NCBI RefSeq assembly: GCF_014635685.1
Contig: NZ_BMDH01000004.1
Coordinates: 46,567 to 110,566, forward strand
Direction: 5' to 3'
Length of the DNA: 64,000 nt
From: Galliscardovia ingluviei
GTDB taxonomy: Bacteria; Actinomycetota; Actinomycetes; Actinomycetales; Bifidobacteriaceae
The stretch's first letter is position 1. Each line of letters opens with the position of its first letter. A program made the position numbers and the translations under genes. Below, one piece after another: positions 10,363-18,167 of the stretch. Under the pieces are notes generated by a model that worked only from the letters and a program-made list of their open reading frames with translations, did not search any database and was not told where the DNA came from.

Positions 10363-10378
10363 TGTTTCACGTGAAACA
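10363..10378. promoter_or_regulatory. parS site 1
   Basis: Perfect 16-base palindrome TGTTTCACGTGAAACA, the consensus ParB-binding centromere site of bacterial chromosomes. ParB loads here and spreads as a CTP-dependent clamp. Confidence 0.95.
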
Positions 10379-10477
10379 CAGCATATGTTTTAGAGGAACA
10401 GATATTACCGATTCACAAATACTGTTTATATATAAATGTTTTATATATAAAAGCTATTCTATGATTAGCATTTAGCG

Positions 10478-10493
10478 TGTTTCACGTGAAACA
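10478..10493. promoter_or_regulatory. parS site 2
   Basis: Perfect TGTTTCACGTGAAACA, 115 bases from site 1. Confidence 0.95.
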
Positions 10494-10713
10494 GTCATGT
10501 AGCAGTAGCGCCTCGGTGTTTTATCGCCACTGCATATACGGAGGTAGCGTAGCTATTCGCTGAAGCTGTCTATCCCCATGTGAAACATGAAAATTCTTCG
10601 CGCTGTGATTATAGATTTTCGGGAATTTATCGCTCTAGTACGTATCAGTTTACTCCATCATTCTTAGCTTTAAACACATATTCCTCTGTTTTCTCTGAAG
10701 CACTTCCCTACTG

Positions 10714-10729
10714 TGTTTCACGTGAAACA
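10714..10729. promoter_or_regulatory. parS site 3
   Basis: Perfect TGTTTCACGTGAAACA, immediately followed by a second half-site (TGTGAAACAG), making a one-and-a-half site. Confidence 0.95.
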
Positions 10730-10932
10730 TGTGAAACAGTTATGCTGAAAACTTGATAAACCTTATTCAATACCTTTAACTCAAGCATATAGGCAAGAAC
10801 GTATCGCTGGCCATATGCTTCGACTTGGCAAAATACTGTCCGATGCTTTTATGCGAAATAACGTAAAGCGGTTGATTATCCTAGCATAAATTTGTTCGTT
10901 ACTCTATTCAAGTTTACCTATTACTAAGCTGG

Positions 10933-10948
10933 TGTTTCACGTGAAACA
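10933..10948. promoter_or_regulatory. parS site 4
   Basis: Perfect TGTTTCACGTGAAACA in the spacer before the ABC-F gene. Confidence 0.95.
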
Positions 10949-11030
10949 CATAGTAGGGCACGACTCCACTCATAGAAAACAGATATCCGATATTGAACCG
11001 ATTGCTCGCAGTCTTTGAAAAAGAATCCCA

Positions 11031-11059
11031 TTACCCTTTGTCCAGATAACTGTTATACT
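11031..11059 (+). promoter_or_regulatory. Candidate promoter of the ABC-F gene
   Basis: TTACCC (11031-11036) and TATACT (11054-11059) are separated by 17 bases. The -10 matches 5 of 6 consensus bases and the -35 only 3 of 6. It would give a leader of about 160 bases before the ABC-F start, including a four-codon mini-ORF (ATG GTG ATG TAA at 11090-11101) preceded by AGAAAGG and an inverted repeat GAGGCG/CGCCTC (11151-11156, 11195-11200). Confidence 0.45.
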
Positions 11060-11227
11060 AATTAAGACTTAAAAGAAAGGTGGCCTACGATGGTGATGTA
11101 ACTCAAATACTGCACAGATGCATACTTGAGTTCCATTTATTGCTGACCACGAGGCGCCACTTATTAATCTTCCTATATCTAACTCTTTTGCTGACGCCTC
11201 ATTGTATTCCAAATAATCAGGAGAATA

Positions 11228-12955
11228 ATGTTACGTCCACTAACACTTTCCCATATTACATACACATATCCAAACCAGGGAGAACCAATCTTTGAGGATG
11301 TCACACTAACCTTCACTCCAGGATGGACTGCCATTACAGGAGATAATGGTATCGGGAAGTCAACACTTGCTCGATGCGCTCTCGGTATGCTTCCTATCTC
11401 TTCTGGAAGTATTATACCAACACCAAGCTCACTCGTTGTATCCTACTGCTCTCAATCGATAGCCGATCCGCCAACAAATCTTAATGAGTTCTGTTCGGAT
11501 TGGTCCCAGTTGGCAATTCAATTACGCAGTGATTTGCGCATTGAAGAAGATTGGTTATACTGTTACGCGGAGCTCTCTGGAGGGCAAGCTCGCCGAATCC
11601 ATATAGCCTGTGCCCTTGCTCAGCACTCTGATGTGGTGGTATTGGATGAACCTACAAATCACTGCGATGCTTATACTAGATCGATTATTGCACAAACACT
11701 ACAGCATGTTACTTGTGTTGGAATGCTTATCTCACACGATATCGAACTCATAGACCAAGTAGCACAGCAGTGTGCTGTATTTGAACGAGTACATGTCCAA
11801 GGAGAAAACCGCGTACAAGTACACATGTATTCAGGAAATTATTCACAAACTCAGGAGCAAATTGCAATAAAACATAATGCTCAGCAGCAAGCAATAGCAC
11901 AGCATACCAATGCAATGCAATCTTTGCAACGCGCTCAGCAACAATCATTTGCAAAAGTTCAGCATGCTCAAACACAGAAGCATGCCAGAATTGATATGCA
12001 TGACCATGATGCAAGAGCTACAAGAAACCTCGCCAAGGCAACCAGCTTAGATTCAGGAGTCAGCCAAGAATATGCTCGATTCCGCACGAAAATACAAAAT
12101 CTGGAACAACAACGCGATACTTTGGAAACTGCAGCAAAACGATATAGCGGGCAAATACGCTACGCCTCTCAAGCAAGCAGTCGCACAGTATTAGTCTCAC
12201 TCCCCCAAGGTAGTATCGCTATGGGAACAGATTATGTGCTACCGAATACTAATAAGTCTGGCGAGCAATCAATAGGGACGGAGCAAGCATTCTCTGATAG
12301 GAATAGTACCGCTGAGCAAAGCACTACCGCTCAGACAAGCACTGCCTCCGCGCAGAATACTGCTGATACACAAATCTCTATCTTGCACTGCACTGATTCT
12401 CGTTGGCATATCACATTGCGTTCCAACGAAGGCGAAGCACAGGACGCCACTAGTGCTGGTGTGCCGATAGATCAAATGCAAATACCAGCAGTGAGTATTG
12501 GAGCAACAGATCATATTGCTATTACGGGATCAAACGGTCTCGGTAAATCCACATTACTGCGAGTGCTTATAGCCGCACTTAACCGAGAGTCGAATTCCGT
12601 ACCAGCATTGATTATCGAGCAAACAGTCAGTCAAGCTACTATTGAGCATGCTCTAGAAGAACTCCGTCAACTACCAAAAGAGCAGCAGTCGGAAGTACTT
12701 TCTAATATTGCACAGCTTAATACTAATCCGGATCATATCCTTTCTGGCAATAAGCTCTCCCCAGGAGAGGCGAGAAAGTTGCTTCTGTGTGTAGGCTTGG
12801 CACATGCTCCTCAGCTGATTATATTGGATGAGCCAACGAATCATCTTGATATTTCTTCGGCCCAAATTCTTGCTCCTGTTTTGCATGATTTTCCTGGAGC
12901 TGTTGTGGTAGCATCACATAATGAATTCTTCATACGAGAATATTTGCAAGCATAA
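11228..12955 (+). CDS. ABC-F family ATPase (possible ribosome protection / antibiotic resistance protein)
   Basis: A 575-residue soluble protein with two fused ATP-binding domains and no membrane segment. Domain 1 has Walker A GDNGIGKST (about 38-46), signature LSGGQ and Walker B VVLDEPTNH. Domain 2 has Walker A GSNGLGKST (about 435-443), a modified signature LSPGE and LIILDEPTNHLD. The ~200-residue linker has a Gln/Ala/His-rich predicted coiled coil (about 210-320) and a Ser/Thr-rich segment. This is the ABC-F layout, whose members act on the ribosome E-site or, in the Lsa/Vga/Msr groups, displace antibiotics. Subfamily cannot be assigned by eye. AGGAG five bases upstream supports the ATG. 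A 160-base leader precedes it. The next gene, an AlkD-like protein, follows on the same strand. Confidence 0.85.
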   Translation: MLRPLTLSHITYTYPNQGEPIFEDVTLTFTPGWTAITGDNGIGKSTLARCALGMLPISSGSIIPTPSSLVVSYCSQSIADPPTNLNEFCSDWSQLAIQLRSDLRIEEDWLYCYAELSGGQARRIHIACALAQHSDVVVLDEPTNHCDAYTRSIIAQTLQHVTCVGMLISHDIELIDQVAQQCAVFERVHVQGENRVQVHMYSGNYSQTQEQIAIKHNAQQQAIAQHTNAMQSLQRAQQQSFAKVQHAQTQKHARIDMHDHDARATRNLAKATSLDSGVSQEYARFRTKIQNLEQQRDTLETAAKRYSGQIRYASQASSRTVLVSLPQGSIAMGTDYVLPNTNKSGEQSIGTEQAFSDRNSTAEQSTTAQTSTASAQNTADTQISILHCTDSRWHITLRSNEGEAQDATSAGVPIDQMQIPAVSIGATDHIAITGSNGLGKSTLLRVLIAALNRESNSVPALIIEQTVSQATIEHALEELRQLPKEQQSEVLSNIAQLNTNPDHILSGNKLSPGEARKLLLCVGLAHAPQLIILDEPTNHLDISSAQILAPVLHDFPGAVVVASHNEFFIREYLQA

Positions 12956-13167
12956 GGTATGCCTTGGGTATTGGTGTAAATCATTACTATTGTAGTAATG
13001 CAGATGCAATAGGCAATATAGCTGTTATGTCGTGCAAGGGAACATACAAACAGTACTCCCCCGTACGACGGCCACCACGTATGCAGTACAATACATGTAT
13101 TACACACGATATTCTTGCACGTATCTTAGCAACCTCTATTTGCACGGATTTTTCTGAATGGAACGAA

Positions 13168-13875
13168 ATGAGCAATAGCATTCAATCCTTGGTTTATGAT
13201 CAGCTTGTATCTTATTCCTCTCCGCAGCGCCAAGCATTTACTAGTAAGCTACTGCCTACGATTGAACCTACCCGTGTAATAGGTGTTACTATGCAAGATT
13301 GCAGAACGATAGCGCAAACACTTATTCGCAATCATCAGGACGAAGCATTTTGTGCGAGTCTCCCTCATACCTATGTTGAAGAAAATATCATTCACATGCT
13401 TATCTTGAATTCATATCGTGATAATCAACTTTGGCAACAAGCGATGGAAGATTTTCACCCATTCCTCGACAATTGGATGGTTACTGATGCCGCGTCGCCG
13501 AAATATATTGGCCGAGATCCTGATGCGTTACGCAGTTGCGCGCTGACTTGGATTACAGATACAAAACCATATGTACAGCGTGTAGCAATACTGTTACTTA
13601 TGCAGCTCGTTAGAAAGTCACAATTCCAAGAGCAGGATTATTTGGTAGTTTGTTCAGTGAATACAGATCACTATTACGTGGATATGATGAGGGCATGGTA
13701 TTTTGCAACACTATTCGAATACCAACCATCAATCATCTATACCATGCTTACTGAAAGTAATGTAGAACTCCGTGTCAAGCGCAAGACCATACAAAAAATA
13801 CTTGAAAGTAGAAAAACTCATGCATTAGATAGAGAACAGATGAAGGCAATTCGAACTACACTTAAACAGCAGTAG
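13168..13875 (+). CDS. AlkD-like DNA alkylation repair protein
   Basis: A 235-residue, all-helical HEAT-repeat type protein of the DNA alkylation repair (AlkC/AlkD superfamily) group. Recognisable stretches are LLPTIEPTRVIGVTMQDCRTI near residue 30-50, YVEENIIHMLILNSYRD at about 72-88, an acidic WQQAMEDFHPFLDNWMVTD segment and a KPYVQRVAILLLMQL helix followed by YYVDMMRAWYFATLF. AlkD excises bulky or positively charged alkyl bases; some relatives have lost activity, and catalytic competence cannot be judged here. The ATG at 13168 is chosen because it gives the usual family length and has GGAA upstream; the frame is open upstream to 12964 but that part does not look like the family. It follows the ABC-F gene on the same strand and ends the plus-strand block. 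Confidence 0.75.
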   Translation: MSNSIQSLVYDQLVSYSSPQRQAFTSKLLPTIEPTRVIGVTMQDCRTIAQTLIRNHQDEAFCASLPHTYVEENIIHMLILNSYRDNQLWQQAMEDFHPFLDNWMVTDAASPKYIGRDPDALRSCALTWITDTKPYVQRVAILLLMQLVRKSQFQEQDYLVVCSVNTDHYYVDMMRAWYFATLFEYQPSIIYTMLTESNVELRVKRKTIQKILESRKTHALDREQMKAIRTTLKQQ

Positions 13876-14131
13876 GCACTTAACGTTTTCTCGAAGCGCA
13901 CAATGTATTTTCCAAATAGTTTAGTTTTGCGGTGTTGCTTATAACGATTATTCAGCATTTCCGTAACCGTACTTAGGTTTCTTATGCTGTCCACTATCAC
14001 TGAGTAATACGTACTATACTTTTCTTCTGCTACTTTTCGTTTTCCGGCTTTTTCGACTTGCGATTTCTCAATTAGTATATATTGTTTCTATTATTTGTAT
14101 ATATAACTGTTCAGCATCACTTCACGATATT

Positions 14132-14147
14132 TGTTTCACGTGAAACA
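14132..14147. promoter_or_regulatory. parS site 5
   Basis: Perfect TGTTTCACGTGAAACA in the spacer downstream of parB. Confidence 0.95.
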
Positions 14148-14291
14148 CTTTTCCACCTATTAGACTGCAATACGATTTATTAATTCCCCAGCGCTTATAT
14201 GCGCATACGCTCTACATATTTGTAACGTTTATAAACAAATTACGTTGTACTGGTACGACCTCTCTGTATGGATTCAGAAGCCTTATTGATA

Positions 14292-14307
14292 TGTTTCACG
14301 TGAAACA
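14292..14307. promoter_or_regulatory. parS site 6
   Basis: Perfect TGTTTCACGTGAAACA, 160 bases from site 5. Confidence 0.95.
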
Positions 14308-14565
14308 CGTATTCATAGGTTTGTATATTCACGGAGGAATGCTTTACAACAACTTAAGATCAGATAAATACACCATACATGTGATGTTATAAATCTGGCA
14401 GCAATACAAATATTACTAACCAAGACTTAGTCTAGAAATTACATACTGATTTGAATTGTGAATCAACGGTGAGACTACATATTATGCAACAGCCGATATG
14501 AATTTTGGACAAGTTTGCGCCTACCAGGTCAGTTCGACAACAAATTAAATAGCAACTATAGATAT

Positions 14566-14673
14566 ACGTTATTGGATAGTACTGCATTATTGGATAGTAC
14601 TACGTTATTAGATAGCGCTGCGTTATTAGGTAACACGTCGTTATTGGATGGCACAACGTTATTAGATAGTACT
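14566..14673. repeat. Six-unit, 18-base degenerate tandem repeat
   Basis: Six contiguous 18-base units with no length variation. Unit 1 is ACGTTATTGGATAGTACT; the others differ at one to several positions, with the TTATTxGRT core nearly constant. Read on the plus strand in one frame the units encode hexapeptides TLLDST, ALLDST, TLLDSA, ALLGNT, SLLDGT, TLLDST, and the frame stays open until TAA at 14683-14685. The frame extends upstream to a stop at 14470 without an ATG; only TTG at 14515 could start it. Coding status is unproven. Confidence 0.9.
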
Positions 14674-14685
14674 ACAGATAAGTAA

Positions 14686-14715
14686 GTGCCCTACCCCAAT
14701 ATATGAGGCAGGGCA
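14686..14715. terminator. GC-rich hairpin at the parB 3' end (possible bidirectional terminator)
   Basis: Inverted repeat GTGCCCT ... AGGGCAC (7 paired bases with further partial CC/GG pairing inside) about 30-60 bases past the parB stop. It lacks a strong T-run on either side, so intrinsic termination is only possible. Confidence 0.4.
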
Positions 14716-14744
14716 CCAGGATAAATTATGAAAGCAACTAATTA

Positions 14745-16217
14745 CTACTTCCACTCCTGTATTTCAGATTGCTGGTTATTCAGCAAATCCAGAATACGTT
14801 GAAAATCCTCTTCCGAAGCAAAATTGATTTCGATTTTACCGCGCTTCTTCGTACCACGAATCATTACCGTTGTATTAAAGTGATCTTCTAGCCGTTGAAG
14901 CGTTTCTGTTCCAGCCCAAATATTGCGAGCTGTTGGATGTTTTTTCTTATTGTTCTTCTTGGTGTTTTGTAAAGAAACGATTTCTTCTGTGGAACGGACT
15001 GAAAGCCCTTCAGATACAATACGGTTGGCGAGTGCTTCCATCTGCTCTTCGTTACCCAAGCTGAGTAGCGCACGTGCATGTCCAGCAGATAATACTCCTG
15101 ATGCAACCCTCTTCTGCACATTCGCTGGGAGCTGTAATAACCTCAGAGTATTAGCGATTTGTGGACGTGACTTAGATACCGATTTCGATAGCTGAGCTTG
15201 AGTAATACCAAATTCATCAAGCATTTGCTGATATGCAGCTGCTTCTTCCAAAGGATTCAGCGCAACGCGCTGCAAATTTTCGAGCAATGCCTCACGAAGC
15301 ATTTCACCATCAGAAGTGGTACGCACAATAGCAGGAATAGTATCTAGTCCAGCTCGTTGTGAAGCACGCCAGCGACGCTCCCCCATAATCAGTTCATAAT
15401 GTGCTGACTCCTGCTGTACGTTTTTGTCATCAGAAGTTATTGCATATTGCCCATCGGAATCATTGGCAGACCTGTTTCGTGGACGAACAACAATTGGCTG
15501 TAGAATACCAACCTCAGCAATAGAGCGCGATAGTTCATCTAAATCATCTTCATCGAAAATTGTTCTTGGCTGCTTCGCGTTAGGAACAATATCATGAATC
15601 TGCAATTCTGTGAGATAACCACCAGTTACATCTTGCAATGGTTCTTTAACAATAGCGGCTCCCTGCGAATTCTGTTCTGATGTTTCATGTGCATGTGTTT
15701 CACGTGAAACATCAGGCGCTTGTGATTCCTCTACCTCAATATTTTGCGTAGTTTCAGCGGAAGTAGCTGCGTCATGTACATGGACATCGGCTATAACTGT
15801 ATCAATACCGCGTTGCGCATTTTCACCATCTAATGCATCGGTAGCGCTAATATTTCCAAAGAACATATTACTTGGGTGCACTGAGTCCGCAAGAGAAGGC
15901 ATTGTTGGACGTTTTCTTGAATTCTTTTTCTCTACACCACGGATTTTTGATGTTTCACGTGAAACATCAGCAGCACCAGCTTCAGGCGCACTATTTTTGA
16001 TCCCCTGCTGCATACCATGTTCATGTTCTAATTGCTGTGTTTCACGTGAAACATTGTTATTTCGCTTATCGGTATCCGTAGGATCCTTTTGTTCAGTAGT
16101 CTCCTGCTGAATTTTTGATGATTCAGGCTGCTGCTCTGCAATATTGTTTTCACTCTCAGGCAGTGTTGGAAATAATGCTCCTAGTCCCCTGCCTAATCTG
16201 CGTCCATGATTAGCCAT
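14745..16217 (-). CDS. parB: Chromosome partitioning protein ParB
   Basis: A 490-residue protein, much longer than the usual ~300-350. After the conserved N-terminal GRGLGALFP, a ~180-residue Ser/Thr/Glu-rich low-complexity linker contains three VSRET peptides (about residues 55, 85 and 170), each encoded by a parS site. The ParB/Srx CTPase domain starts near residue 205 (QIHDIVPNAKQPRTIF) and includes GERRWRAS (about 278-285), the CTP-binding box; the helix-turn-helix (ITQAQLSKSVSKSRPQIANT) and a C-terminal dimerisation segment follow. ParB clamps load at parS and recruit SMC and ParA. The ATG at 16217 lies one base after the parA stop with AAGGGC upstream; the frame is open for nine more codons but that would overlap parA. 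Confidence 0.95.
   Translation of the reverse strand: MANHGRRLGRGLGALFPTLPESENNIAEQQPESSKIQQETTEQKDPTDTDKRNNNVSRETQQLEHEHGMQQGIKNSAPEAGAADVSRETSKIRGVEKKNSRKRPTMPSLADSVHPSNMFFGNISATDALDGENAQRGIDTVIADVHVHDAATSAETTQNIEVEESQAPDVSRETHAHETSEQNSQGAAIVKEPLQDVTGGYLTELQIHDIVPNAKQPRTIFDEDDLDELSRSIAEVGILQPIVVRPRNRSANDSDGQYAITSDDKNVQQESAHYELIMGERRWRASQRAGLDTIPAIVRTTSDGEMLREALLENLQRVALNPLEEAAAYQQMLDEFGITQAQLSKSVSKSRPQIANTLRLLQLPANVQKRVASGVLSAGHARALLSLGNEEQMEALANRIVSEGLSVRSTEEIVSLQNTKKNNKKKHPTARNIWAGTETLQRLEDHFNTTVMIRGTKKRGKIEINFASEEDFQRILDLLNNQQSEIQEWK
15696..15711. promoter_or_regulatory. parS site 7, inside parB
   Basis: Perfect TGTTTCACGTGAAACA within the parB linker; on the coding strand it reads as DVSRETH. 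A degenerate copy (TGTTTCATGTG) lies just beside it at 15681. Confidence 0.95.
15951..15966. promoter_or_regulatory. parS site 8, inside parB
   Basis: Perfect TGTTTCACGTGAAACA encoding part of DVSRETS in the ParB linker. Confidence 0.95.
16038..16053. promoter_or_regulatory. parS site 9, inside parB
   Basis: Perfect TGTTTCACGTGAAACA encoding part of NVSRETQ in the ParB linker. Confidence 0.95.
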
Positions 16218-16218
16218 T

Positions 16219-17202
16219 TCACTTGCCCTTCTTCTGTGCATCAATCATACGTAATACTTCTTCTGAGCGTTGAGCAATCTCTAACGCAGCCTCACGATAA
16301 GCAACAGATCCATTACCATTAGCATCATAGCTAATAGCCGCTTTATTGAAGCTCGGAGCCTCTGCAATCTTAATAGACCGCGGAATAGTCGTTTTCAATA
16401 AAATAGATGGATAATGACGCTGCACTTCGTCATAGACTTCTTGACTAAGAATGGTACGCTTATCAAACATCGTGACCATCATAGTGGAGACAATAAGATC
16501 CTTATTCAGGGACGACTGAACTAATCCGATAGTTTTTAACAGTTGTCCTAAGCCCTCAAGCGCATAATATTCCGCCTGAATTGGAATCATCACCTCATGC
16601 GCAGCGCATAATGCATTTAACACAAGAAGCCCAAGGCTTGGAGCACAATCAATAATAACGTAATCATAGTGTTCATTATTATCTGCTAGTGCAGCGTCTA
16701 AGGCATCCTTTAATAAATATGTACGCTTGCTCAAGTTCGCAATTTCAAGCTCCGCACCACTTAAATCAATAGTAGATGGAACTACATCAAGACTTGGAAA
16801 ATCTACAGCCGTAGACTTTACTTCAGCAATAGCTTTACGTCCTTCTAGCACATCATATACAGAATCACTACCAGAAGCATGTTCAATGCCAAATGCTGTA
16901 GAAGCGTTACCTTGCGGATCCAAATCAATCACAAGTACATGAGCTCCAGCATCGGCAAGAGCAGCAGAAATATTAACTACTGATGTTGTTTTGCCCACGC
17001 CACCTTTTTGATTAGCAACAGCAATCACACGTGTTTGAGATGGTTTTGGATAGGTGCTATTGCGCAATGCTTGTTTACGGCGAAGCGTATCAGCCATCTC
17101 AGCACCTACAGAAGAGGACCCACCAAAAATTCGTCGCAATACATCTGATGCAGATTCCATACGTTCATCTGACTTTGATGTTTCACGTGAAACATTCGCC
17201 AT
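16219..17202 (-). CDS. parA: Chromosome partitioning ATPase ParA
   Basis: A 327-residue ParA/Soj with the deviant Walker A KGGVGKTT at residues 66-73, the switch region DLDPQGNAST shortly after, and Walker B-type YVIIDCAPSLG. ParA-ATP dimers bind DNA nonspecifically and move ParB-parS complexes during chromosome segregation. A ~57-residue N-terminal extension begins MANVSRET, where VSRET is again encoded by a parS site. GAAAGG precedes the ATG. The gene is co-transcribed with parB, which starts one base after its stop. Confidence 0.96.
   Translation of the reverse strand: MANVSRETSKSDERMESASDVLRRIFGGSSSVGAEMADTLRRKQALRNSTYPKPSQTRVIAVANQKGGVGKTTSVVNISAALADAGAHVLVIDLDPQGNASTAFGIEHASGSDSVYDVLEGRKAIAEVKSTAVDFPSLDVVPSTIDLSGAELEIANLSKRTYLLKDALDAALADNNEHYDYVIIDCAPSLGLLVLNALCAAHEVMIPIQAEYYALEGLGQLLKTIGLVQSSLNKDLIVSTMMVTMFDKRTILSQEVYDEVQRHYPSILLKTTIPRSIKIAEAPSFNKAAISYDANGNGSVAYREAALEIAQRSEEVLRMIDAQKKGK
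17179..17194. promoter_or_regulatory. parS site 10, at the parA start
   Basis: Perfect TGTTTCACGTGAAACA covering codons 3-8 of parA. ParB bound here could affect expression of its own operon. Confidence 0.95.
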
Positions 17203-17504
17203 ATTAAGCCTTTCAAAATAAAATGATAACTATCTGTAGTCTACTCAAAACTTCACTAAAATCCACTTCAAAATAAGAAGTTTCCTATTGTGGATAAGTG
17301 GATAATATTATCCTCTAATTACCGAATAGAAACCACAAACACCTATTCATTATCCCCTGAAACCTATTATTTTCAACGAAATATCAAATACTCGCTCAGC
17401 TCATACTATCAACAAGTTATCCACAATGTATCAAAAACACTGTGGATAACTAAGTAAAACTAAGTAAAAAATTGATATAGTCGGGCGTTTATCACCCACT
17501 AATA
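17203..17504. promoter_or_regulatory. parA-rsmG spacer with a cluster of three perfect DnaA boxes
   Basis: This 302-base AT-rich spacer contains TGTGGATAA at 17289-17297, TTATCCACA at 17417-17425 and TGTGGATAA at 17441-17449, all exact DnaA boxes in one or other orientation. A near-match TTATCCACC (17511-17519) lies in the rsmG 3' end. It also holds the parAB promoter, not resolved by eye. The cluster is 4.8 kb from the dnaA start and may be an accessory DnaA-binding locus or DnaA-controlled promoter. Confidence 0.8.
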
Positions 17505-18167
17505 TTAACGTTTATCCACCATGGCAATATGAGTTGATTGCAACCCTGGTCCAACAGGTGCTTCATAAGCTCGGGGATTAACACCTTTTGCTTTGGTAAT
17601 CTGAGAGCGCCCTTTTTCAATTTCTTGTTCAATACTTGCACCTTTTAATGCAATTAACCGACCACCATGCCGCAGCAAAGGCATAGTAAACCCGACCAAC
17701 TTGCGCATAGGCGCCACAGCTCTACATGTGACAACATCAAAACCATGCTGAGGAACAACAGCTTCTTCTGCCCTACAATGTTGAATTTGCACATTTTGCA
17801 ATTGCAACTCATCAACAACTTCTTGAAGCCATATAACACGACGTTCCATTGGTTCAATCAAGGTTATCGAAGCTTGAGGCAAACAAGCTGCAATAATAAT
17901 TCCTGGGAATCCACCGCCAGAACCAACATCTGCGATAGTCCCTTGTACTGTTTGCCAGTCAGTCACGCCGAAATTATCAGTAATAAATGGCACAATAGCT
18001 GCAGAATTAAGGATATGACGTTCCCAAATAATATCCACATCTCGTGGTCCGATCAATCCTCGTGGCTCACCCTCTTGCTCGAGTTTCACGTGAAACATAC
18101 GCAATGGCTCATATGCCTTACCAAGAACCTCTTGAAGTATTGGGTTCCCCTCAAGCTGATCAACCAT
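17505..18167 (-). CDS. rsmG: 16S rRNA m7G527 methyltransferase RsmG (GidB)
   Basis: A 220-residue class I methyltransferase. The SAM-binding motif I is [10 protein letters not shown] at about residues 81-90, preceded by the family signature [10 protein letters not shown] near 49-58, and RAVAPMRKL lies around residue 130. RsmG methylates N7 of G527 in 16S rRNA using SAM; loss of the enzyme is a known route to low-level streptomycin resistance. AAGGAA upstream of the ATG supports the start. An imperfect parS (one mismatch) lies within codons 24-28. It keeps the common actinobacterial order rsmG-parA-parB but is separated from khpB by 472 bases. Confidence 0.96.
   Translation of the reverse strand: MVDQLEGNPILQEVLGKAYEPLRMFHVKLEQEGEPRGLIGPRDVDIIWERHILNSAAIVPFITDNFGVTDWQTVQGTIADVGSGGGFPGIIIAACLPQASITLIEPMERRVIWLQEVVDELQLQNVQIQHCRAEEAVVPQHGFDVVTCRAVAPMRKLVGFTMPLLRHGGRLIALKGASIEQEIEKGRSQITKAKGVNPRAYEAPVGPGLQSTHIAMVDKR
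18082..18097. promoter_or_regulatory. parS-like site 11, inside rsmG
   Basis: AGTTTCACGTGAAACA, one mismatch to the parS consensus at the outermost base. Encodes the FHVKL segment of RsmG in a different frame from the VSRET sites. Confidence 0.8.

Larger units (their letters stand above)
10327..11227. other. 901-base gene-free spacer with four parS sites
   Basis: No convincing coding region is seen on either strand; the short open frame from 11080 overlaps the next gene and has no usable ribosome binding site. The spacer holds four perfect parS palindromes (listed separately), several degenerate half-sites (such as ATGTGAAACATG near 10577), an AT-rich stretch with TATATAAA repeats around 10425-10450, and a probable promoter for the ABC-F gene near its right end. 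Confidence 0.7.
13876..14744. other. 869-base gene-free spacer between convergent alkD-like gene and parB
   Basis: No supported gene. It holds two perfect parS sites, a six-unit 18-base tandem repeat and a GC-rich hairpin, each listed separately. The remaining sequence is AT-rich and without visible structure. It is the convergence point between the plus-strand block to the left and the minus-strand parB-parA genes to the right. Confidence 0.7.

Noticed and set aside
10425..10450. TATATAAA-rich palindromic stretch as a promoter or second unwinding element
   Set aside because: Short and without DnaA boxes nearby; not distinguishable from the general AT-rich background.
11080..11295. 71-residue open frame before the ABC-F gene
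   Set aside because: The GTG start has no proper spacing to a ribosome binding site and the frame overlaps the ABC-F start; no recognisable family.
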